DNA from: CG-Epi1 sp964634895 | GTDB taxonomy: Archaea; Thermoplasmatota; Poseidoniia; MGIII; CG-Epi1 | Length of the DNA: 14,591 nucleotides | Direction: 5' to 3' | NCBI GenBank assembly: GCA_964634895.1 | Contig: CAZWJS010000034.1 | Span: 1-14,591 of the forward strand | Shown: piece by piece, positions 1 through 4,925 of the stretch | How positions within the stretch are numbered: the stretch's first letter is position 1 | Layout of the letters: every line of letters starts with the position of its first letter | Program-made: the position numbers and the translations under genes | The notes under the pieces: model-generated | Seen by the model: only the letters and a program-made list of their open reading frames with translations | Databases searched by the model: none | Told to the model about the DNA's origin: nothing

Positions 1-89
1 AAAGCCTTAAATTCTCTAGACATATCCTCGTATTGAAGACCGTATATTAGCTTTAATGGTAAACTAATAAGTAGTTGTTTACTGGACAT
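1..89 (-). CDS. possible 5' end of a minus-strand gene, truncated by the window edge
   Basis: On the minus strand an ATG at 89-87 opens a frame with no stop through base 1 (29 full codons). The peptide begins MSSKQLLISLPLKLIYGL and continues with an acidic then basic stretch (QYEDMSREFK). This could be the start of a real protein, but 89 bases open by chance is not rare. Its start lies only 2 nt from the ATG of the plus-strand gene at 92, leaving no room for two independent promoters unless one start is wrong. I do not recognise the family. A weak TATA-like GTATTTTT lies about 26 nt upstream on this strand (111-120). Confidence 0.3.
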   Translation of the reverse strand, partial: MSSKQLLISLPLKLIYGLQYEDMSREFKA

Positions 90-91
90 TT

Positions 92-391
92 ATGGACTTA
101 GATAATATATCCAAAAATACACGTATTTACGAGGAAAATGAGGATTATATTATCTTAGACAATGAACAAAAGATGCCTGTGATTATGTGGAAAGATAAAA
201 ATGTAGTCAGAGATCTTAAGATAAGTAGAATTATGAAAAAGGCAATTCAATCGGTCGGGGAAGAAAAATATGGTAGAGGAAATTTCTTCATTGATCGATT
301 TCCGAAAGGGAAAGAAAAATATTTAACTTGGTATTGTAGACCTAATATGAATCTAGACTTGATTAAAGAAAAATCAAATAATAGCTATTAG
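92..391 (+). CDS. hypothetical protein, 99 aa
   Basis: A small charged, soluble-looking protein with no signal peptide, membrane helix or motif that I recognise. It is rich in Lys, Glu, Asp and Asn. The middle (about residues 28-60) alternates hydrophobic and basic residues, and a Trp/Tyr/Cys patch lies near residues 79-83. Its composition looks like a real protein. The start is uncertain. ATG 92 has no convincing TATA box at the usual distance and sits 2 nt from an opposing ATG. An in-frame ATG at 173 has TATATTAT (146-153) centred about 23 nt upstream and would give a 72-residue protein. The 3' end overlaps the convergent methylthiotransferase gene by 18 bp. Confidence 0.55.
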   Translation: MDLDNISKNTRIYEENEDYIILDNEQKMPVIMWKDKNVVRDLKISRIMKKAIQSVGEEKYGRGNFFIDRFPKGKEKYLTWYCRPNMNLDLIKEKSNNSY

Positions 392-1594
392 ATAAGCCCA
401 GTTAGATTCTACTATCTCAACATCATAAAACTTCCCAAGTTCTAATTCTTCTTTAACAATGATGGGGCGGTAATTATCATCTCTACACAGTGTACTACCT
501 GATTTTTGATTTTCTACTGCTAAAACGGAGGTTTTACAACCTACAAATCTCTTGAAACTTTTAGCACCTAAGGCCTGCCTAAGAAATGTTAATTCTCTAG
601 ATCTATTCTTGACCACGCTTCCGTCTAATCTCTTGTATCTAGCAGCTGATGTTCCTTGCCTAGGTGAAAAACGAGTTATATTTACCAAATCTGGTAAGAG
701 ACGTTCAAGTAATTCAATAGTTTGCTCATGATCCTCAACAGTCTCTCCTGGAAATCCAGTTATGACATCTGTAGTTATCATCATTTCTGGATAACATGAA
801 CGGAACGTTTCAACAACCTTCCAAAAATCTTCTAAGGTGTGTTCCCTTAGCATTCTATCAAGAACCTTCTGAGACCCTGACTGAATAGGTAAATGAAGGA
901 ATTTATATGTTCGAGAATCTCCCCAAGCTTTAGCCATAGAGTCTGCGCGGCCCGCAACCAGCATAGGATTTAACATTCCGACCCTCAGCCTAAAATTACC
1001 TTCCAAATGTGATAATTCTTCTAGTAAAAACTCAAGACTTGAATCCCTATCTGCACCAAATGCTCCATTATCTTGCGATGTTAGAAGCAATTCCTTGCTT
1101 CCTGAATCTATTGCATATTGGGCTTTGAAGAATATATCATTGATAGAACGAGATGTGACGCGCCCACGTGCTCTCAAAGTAGCACAATAGGTACAACGAC
1201 CTAAACACCCTGAAGATATAGGTAATATTGTAGTCAAAGACGATGACTGCTTCTCGGGTTTACAGCCGCCTCTACCAATTAAGTCTCCTAAACCATATAT
1301 GTCGCCTGGAGATACAAGTGTTGCCTTTGGAAATCTGGAATTCAAAACTTTTGAATCGGCAGTTGCCATACACCCGCTAACTATGACCTTTTTTCCTTGA
1401 TCTATTAATTCAGAAATACGTCTCTCCATTTTGTTTTGCGTAGTTTCAATTACTGTACAAGTCCCAAGAACAACTGTTTCTGCTGAATCTGAATTCACTG
1501 CTAATTCATGACCTAAGTCATAGGCATGGTCTCTCATCTCTATTGTTTCGCCTTGATTAGCCGTACAACCATATCCTTCAAACCAGATAGACAT
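374..1594 (-). CDS. tRNA-t6A37 methylthiotransferase, radical SAM (CDKAL1/MtaB archaeal class)
   Basis: This enzyme converts t6A at tRNA position 37, next to the anticodon, to ms2t6A using two [4Fe-4S] clusters, which helps decoding of ANN codons. At 406 aa it has the full three-domain layout. The N-terminal methylthiotransferase domain carries cluster cysteines C10 (GYGCTANQGE), C46 (LGTCTV) and C75 (SGCMA). The radical SAM barrel carries C130, C134 and C137 (SGCLGRCTYC), a family-typical SQDNGAFG near 173-180 and SPRQGTSAA at 310-318. A TRAM RNA-binding domain occupies roughly 345-406. The GYGCTANQGE and GTCTVIETT forms point to the archaeal/eukaryal subfamily rather than bacterial MiaB (i6A) or RimO. 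The ATG at 1594 puts the first motif at the usual position. The gene diverges from tmk across 47 bp and appears leaderless. A T5 run (369-373) directly follows the stop and may help termination. Confidence 0.93.
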   Translation of the reverse strand: MSIWFEGYGCTANQGETIEMRDHAYDLGHELAVNSDSAETVVLGTCTVIETTQNKMERRISELIDQGKKVIVSGCMATADSKVLNSRFPKATLVSPGDIYGLGDLIGRGGCKPEKQSSSLTTILPISSGCLGRCTYCATLRARGRVTSRSINDIFFKAQYAIDSGSKELLLTSQDNGAFGADRDSSLEFLLEELSHLEGNFRLRVGMLNPMLVAGRADSMAKAWGDSRTYKFLHLPIQSGSQKVLDRMLREHTLEDFWKVVETFRSCYPEMMITTDVITGFPGETVEDHEQTIELLERLLPDLVNITRFSPRQGTSAARYKRLDGSVVKNRSRELTFLRQALGAKSFKRFVGCKTSVLAVENQKSGSTLCRDDNYRPIIVKEELELGKFYDVEIVESNWAYLIAII

Positions 1595-1613
1595 AAATTT
1601 CCAACAAATCCTC

Positions 1614-1620
1614 TAATTAA
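1614..1620. promoter_or_regulatory. candidate TATA box shared by two divergent genes
   Basis: The 47-bp gap between the methylthiotransferase ATG (1594) and the tmk GTG (1642) contains one clear TATA-like element, TAATTAA. Its TAATTA core is a perfect palindrome centred at 1616.5, about 22 nt from one start and 25 nt from the other. One box may therefore serve both leaderless transcripts. This rests on position and sequence only. Confidence 0.5.
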
Positions 1621-1641
1621 GACCCTCCCTCTATGATTTAA

Positions 1642-2226
1642 GTGCTGATTAATCTAGAAGGAATCGATGGTTGCGGAAAGTCCACCCAATGCAAATTACT
1701 GAAGGAAAAAATAGAAAGTATCGGCAAGAATGCAATAATACTCAAAGAACCAACTAATGAACCACACGGCCAGAAACTATGGGATGTATTACATGGAAAA
1801 AGGAAGGCTACAAATGAAGAAATCTTAGAGTTTTTCATTTTAGACAGAACACAGCATGTGAAAGAAAAAATTAAACCGGCATTAGACAAGGGAATAGTTG
1901 TACTTATGGATAGATACTATTACTCATCAATGGCTTATCAAGTTGCTGGAGGTTTAGACGTTGATTATGTTAGAAATAAACATGATTTTGCGCCAACGCC
2001 CAATATTGTACTTATCTTTGATTTACCCGTTTCTACCGCCCTAGAAAGAGTACGTGGCCATAGTGAAGCGGATGAATTCGAAAAAGAAGAACATCTAGAA
2101 AAAGTTAGAGCCGCTTATCTTAATCTTAAAAGCGATCCTAGAGTTACAATATTAGATGGAACAAAAAGTCCTGAAAAAATATTTGAACAAGTATGGGAAA
2201 AAGTGTTGGAGATAAGGAATGAATGA
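1642..2226 (+). CDS. tmk: thymidylate kinase (dTMP kinase)
   Basis: Phosphorylates dTMP to dTDP with ATP in the cytosol, the committed step to dTTP. The 194-residue length is normal for the family. The P-loop GIDGCGKST is at 7-15, the DR motif with a following aromatic run (MDRYYYSSMAYQ) at 89-100, and a charged lid segment (ERVRGHSEADEF) at about 135-146. The start is GTG at 1642. An upstream in-frame ATG at 1633 is closed by TAA two codons later, and the resulting LINLEGIDG N-terminus matches the family. A TATA-like box centred 25 nt upstream suggests a leaderless mRNA. The 3' end overlaps the next gene by 8 bp, indicating co-transcription. Confidence 0.95.
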   Translation: MLINLEGIDGCGKSTQCKLLKEKIESIGKNAIILKEPTNEPHGQKLWDVLHGKRKATNEEILEFFILDRTQHVKEKIKPALDKGIVVLMDRYYYSSMAYQVAGGLDVDYVRNKHDFAPTPNIVLIFDLPVSTALERVRGHSEADEFEKEEHLEKVRAAYLNLKSDPRVTILDGTKSPEKIFEQVWEKVLEIRNE

Positions 2227-2668
2227 ACTACTTTTCTACGCAAAAGTGATATTGCTTATTGTCTTACTATATGACGTAGGTATTCTTTTCAGGAAACCCG
2301 AAGAAGGAAGCAAAATTACTACCTTTGATTTCTTTAAAGAAATAGAAAGAAAAGGAATAAACGGTGTGTTGATTCCTTGCACTATGATCTTCATTATTGG
2401 ACTTGATTATATTCAAGAAGTTGATATTTACCTTTCATTAGCTCTTCTTGTTCTTAGTATACTTTACCTTGGTTACCCTCGGCCTTTGGCTTTAGGAAAA
2501 AAGGGAATTCTATTAGATGGAAAAACCATAGTGAAAGAAAGAATCCTAAAAGCTAAAAAAACCGAAACAGGAGGTAGAATCTCAATTGAATGGTACGGAT
2601 GGCTCATGGAAAAAGAATTACCTGATTGTAAAGTAACAGATGCTATTTTAGAAGAATTTAGTGACTAA
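2219..2668 (+). CDS. three-helix membrane protein of unknown function, 149 aa
   Basis: I do not recognise this family. Hydrophobic segments at about 6-24, 50-65 and 68-86 predict three membrane helices. A soluble C-terminal part of about 60 residues follows, with short beta-like strands (GKKGILLDGKTIVKERI) and an IEWYGW motif near 123-128. That arrangement, helices followed by a small PH-like or DUF-type beta domain, is only an impression. The start is supported by GGAG at 2208-2211, 7 nt before the ATG and inside the end of tmk, so translation is probably coupled. Its TAA overlaps the stop of the convergent cysS gene (4-bp overlap, CTAA). Confidence 0.8.
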   Translation: MNELLFYAKVILLIVLLYDVGILFRKPEEGSKITTFDFFKEIERKGINGVLIPCTMIFIIGLDYIQEVDIYLSLALLVLSILYLGYPRPLALGKKGILLDGKTIVKERILKAKKTETGGRISIEWYGWLMEKELPDCKVTDAILEEFSD

Positions 2669-3858
2669 GAAAAAAGCCCTAAAACACGCTGAAATATACT
2701 ATACATACCCGAAATTGGACCAAGATTTCCCTTATTTTTTAATCTCTTTCCAGAAATTACATCAAGTTCTCTCAAAACATTGAGCGCTTTGGGAGTATCA
2801 AGATCATCATCAAGAGCTTCTTCAAATTTGTTAACTAAAGGAGCAGTCTCTTCATCCTCAAGAGGATTTGTAGAATCTACAATCAGACAATCTACTGCAT
2901 TTTCTCCAAGACGCTCTCCTTCCTGACATGCTCCAAGTAAACTCTCGGGTGAATACGGAGTGAACTCGCGATAATGATGACTCAACAAATAAAAACGAAG
3001 TGCTGCAGGTGGACAATCCTCAAAAACTTCCTCTAAAGTTATTCGCTCCCCTCTTGATTTAGATAATTTGCCTTCGGCATCTTCCATCAGCCCATTGTGC
3101 ATCCAAAAATCACAATAATTACCCAAACCTATCTTTTCAGCAAGTATCTGCTCAGTTTCATGGTGCGGATATATCAAATCTATTCCGCCCCAATGAATAT
3201 CAATTGGAAGATCCAGTTCGGATGATGACATCAAAGTGCATTCTAAATGCCAACCGGGACGTCCCGGAGGCACCCCCTCGAATTCCCAGATCTTACCGCC
3301 TTCAAGAGTCGGACCCCACAATAAGGTATCATGGGGACATTCTTTAGGGCCTAAATCAACTTCAGAGGTTCCTTCCACTAAAGATTCCTCTAAATTGACG
3401 CCCAACAACTTGCCATGTTCCTCTTGCTTTATTCTTAGAAATATTCCTTCTTCGGTCTGATAAGCTTTACCAGTGTTCAATAATTTTTTAGTTTCTTCAG
3501 CTATTTGTTGAACAAAATCTGAAGCTCTAGTGTATTTTGTTGCAGACGTATTAGAAAGTAATTTCATTTTTCCAAGAAATTCTTCTTCATATTTACGAGT
3601 GAAATCAAATTCGTCAATTCCAGTTTTTAAGGCTCCTAAAGCAGTCTCATCAGCTACATCTGTAAAATTCTGTATGTGATCTACTTCATAGCCTCTATAA
3701 CCTAACCATCTTTTCAGAATATCAAATGAAACATATGATTTAGCATGCCCCAAATGTGTGTCAGAATAAACTGTAGGACCGCAGATATACAATCCCAATC
3801 TCTTAGAACTTGGATTGAAAATTTCTTTCTTGCCAGAAGCTGTATTGAATAATCTCAA
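2665..3858 (-). CDS. cysS: cysteinyl-tRNA synthetase, short form
   Basis: Class I synthetase that activates cysteine and charges tRNA-Cys. The catalytic core is intact: GLYICGPTVYSDTHLGH at 22-38 with the HIGH-type motif 35-38, KLSKS at 264-268, and zinc ligands by alignment to known CysRS at C26, C207 (PGWHLEC), H232 or H233 and E235. It is 397 aa against about 460 for E. coli CysRS. Only about 129 residues follow KLSKS, so the helical domain is mostly present but the small C-terminal anticodon-binding domain appears absent. The start is TTG at 3858: the residues after it (RLFNTASGKKE) match a CysRS N-terminus, and no other start precedes the HIGH motif. It overlaps the upstream acetyltransferase by 4 bp (TTGA), just after a G7 tract. 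A CysRS-derived ligase (MshC-like) is a less likely alternative, since GPTVY is the CysRS form. Confidence 0.92.
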   Translation of the reverse strand: MRLFNTASGKKEIFNPSSKRLGLYICGPTVYSDTHLGHAKSYVSFDILKRWLGYRGYEVDHIQNFTDVADETALGALKTGIDEFDFTRKYEEEFLGKMKLLSNTSATKYTRASDFVQQIAEETKKLLNTGKAYQTEEGIFLRIKQEEHGKLLGVNLEESLVEGTSEVDLGPKECPHDTLLWGPTLEGGKIWEFEGVPPGRPGWHLECTLMSSSELDLPIDIHWGGIDLIYPHHETEQILAEKIGLGNYCDFWMHNGLMEDAEGKLSKSRGERITLEEVFEDCPPAALRFYLLSHHYREFTPYSPESLLGACQEGERLGENAVDCLIVDSTNPLEDEETAPLVNKFEEALDDDLDTPKALNVLRELDVISGKRLKNKGNLGPISGMYSIFQRVLGLFS

Positions 3859-4706
3859 CCTTTGTCCCCCCCTCCTCTAGCACAGATATTGGACTCATCT
3901 GGCCAATCGTCTCCATAGAACATTGAGATGCAATAACTGTGTGCATTGTAACCTGTAGAATCCAACAAATTGGTAACTCTAAAATTTGGAGCCGGAACAA
4001 TTATCTCAACCGTGGATTTGTCTGGAATTGCCTGAACTGTAGCCTGCAGCATTCCTTGCCAATTTTTGCATCCCGGTTCAACCACCCAAGGACCTATTTC
4101 ATACCAAAAATCCTCGCCTTTAGCCATAATGAAACCCTTCACAGAACCATCCTCTCCAAGTGCTACAAATGAACATTGAGGAAGATAATCATTTATTTCT
4201 TTCAGAAACTGAGAACGGTCTCCGCCAAACTGGCGTTGATCTATTGCTAGGATCTCATCCATATATCCTTCAGCAGGAGCAATATTTTCATCTGAACCTA
4301 TATCAAAAGGTTGAAATGATTTCATGTCTGAATCAAGTCGAAACTGAGTTGACATGCCCTCAGGAAGAAAACCTAGTTCCTTGTAGAAAGAAGTCACTTC
4401 CATTCTTGACTGGACTCTTACAGATTTACATGATTCAAGTCGTTTCATTGCTTCCTTGAGAAGAATCTTGCCAACGCCCTTACCTCTACTTTGAGATGAA
4501 ACGACTACATTACCAATCATTCCTAGATTTCCATAATCAAAGGCTGTTGTAACTCCAAGTGAAGATTCGCCCTCATAGGCTATTAGAGGAATACTAATGC
4601 CAAGAAGCCTGCGCCAATCTTCTATTGAATTGCCCCAATTTTCAGAATCTGTCAATGATTTTGCAAATTCAATGTCTGATTCCAGCATATCTCTAATCTT
4701 AATCAT
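3855..4706 (-). CDS. tandem GNAT-family acetyltransferase
   Basis: Probable acetyl-CoA-dependent N-acetyltransferase; substrate unknown. The N-terminal GNAT domain (about 1-125) has strand 4 and the pyrophosphate-binding loop (VVVSSQSRGKGVGKIL, 67-82), and the usual SFYKELGF element at 106-113. The C-terminal half (about 140-268) looks like a second GNAT fold. Its IGPWVVEPG (204-212), VPAPNFR (237-243) and LLDSTGY pattern recalls the YitH-like Acetyltransf_18 group that follows a canonical GNAT domain in other tandem proteins. No membrane segment is visible. Its ATG overlaps the stop of the upstream four-cysteine gene (ATGA), and its stop overlaps the TTG of cysS (TTGA), so all three are probably translated in coupled fashion. 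The C-terminal RGGGDKG is encoded by the G-rich tract. Confidence 0.88.
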   Translation of the reverse strand: MIKIRDMLESDIEFAKSLTDSENWGNSIEDWRRLLGISIPLIAYEGESSLGVTTAFDYGNLGMIGNVVVSSQSRGKGVGKILLKEAMKRLESCKSVRVQSRMEVTSFYKELGFLPEGMSTQFRLDSDMKSFQPFDIGSDENIAPAEGYMDEILAIDQRQFGGDRSQFLKEINDYLPQCSFVALGEDGSVKGFIMAKGEDFWYEIGPWVVEPGCKNWQGMLQATVQAIPDKSTVEIIVPAPNFRVTNLLDSTGYNAHSYCISMFYGDDWPDESNICARGGGDKG

Positions 4707-4843
4707 TCAGACAAACCCTCATCACAATCTTGTTGACCATAAGTCAAGAACTTTTTTTCCGATCTCTGAAGCTTGAGGCGACAGCTTCCATAGCCAAAAT
4801 CCTCACCACCATACCAATGTGGACAATCTTTGCACTTGAGCAT
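4703..4843 (-). CDS. small four-cysteine protein, 46 aa, first gene of the GNAT-cysS operon
   Basis: A short frame starts at ATG 4843-4841 and ends in TGA at 4705-4703. The stop shares ATGA with the acetyltransferase start, a typical operon overlap. The protein begins MLKCKDCPHWYGGED and has cysteines at 4, 7, 21 and 40 (CxxC, then Cys after 13 and after 18 residues). It also has aromatic and glycine-rich turns (HWYGG, FGYGSC) and ends TYGQQDCDEGLSE. The pattern suits a small zinc-binding or iron-sulfur protein. The spacing, composition and overlap argue for a real gene. I cannot name a family. Expression is probably driven by the divergent 82-bp region shared with the carboxypeptidase gene. 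Confidence 0.75.
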   Translation of the reverse strand: MLKCKDCPHWYGGEDFGYGSCRLKLQRSEKKFLTYGQQDCDEGLSE

Positions 4844-4866
4844 TGTGTTCAAGGATTAAACTAGAC

Positions 4867-4875
4867 GTTAATGAA
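4867..4875 (-). promoter_or_regulatory. weak TATA-like element for the four-cysteine/GNAT/cysS operon
   Basis: On the minus strand TTCATTAAC is centred about 27 nt before the ATG at 4843, the distance expected for a leaderless archaeal gene. The match to a TATA consensus is poor, so this is a positional suggestion. Confidence 0.3.
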
Positions 4876-4896
4876 GATATCTATAATGAAAAAATC

Positions 4897-4905
4897 TTAT
4901 AATAA
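4897..4905 (+). promoter_or_regulatory. TATA box for the carboxypeptidase-transporter operon
   Basis: TTATAATAA is centred 25 nt before the ATG at 4926 and is preceded by an A-rich stretch that could be a BRE. The distance predicts a leaderless or nearly leaderless transcript. Two nearby upstream ATGs (4915, 4918) are out of frame with the gene. Confidence 0.55.
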
Positions 4906-4925
4906 GCAGTGGTCATGATGAAAGT

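Noticed and set aside
1638..1889. 83-codon minus-strand frame opposite the start of tmk
   Set aside because: It covers the tmk P-loop region. The plus strand has the clear kinase motifs.
4160..4459. 99-codon plus-strand frame opposite the acetyltransferase gene
   Set aside because: It falls within the conserved tandem GNAT coding sequence on the other strand, with no independent start signals.
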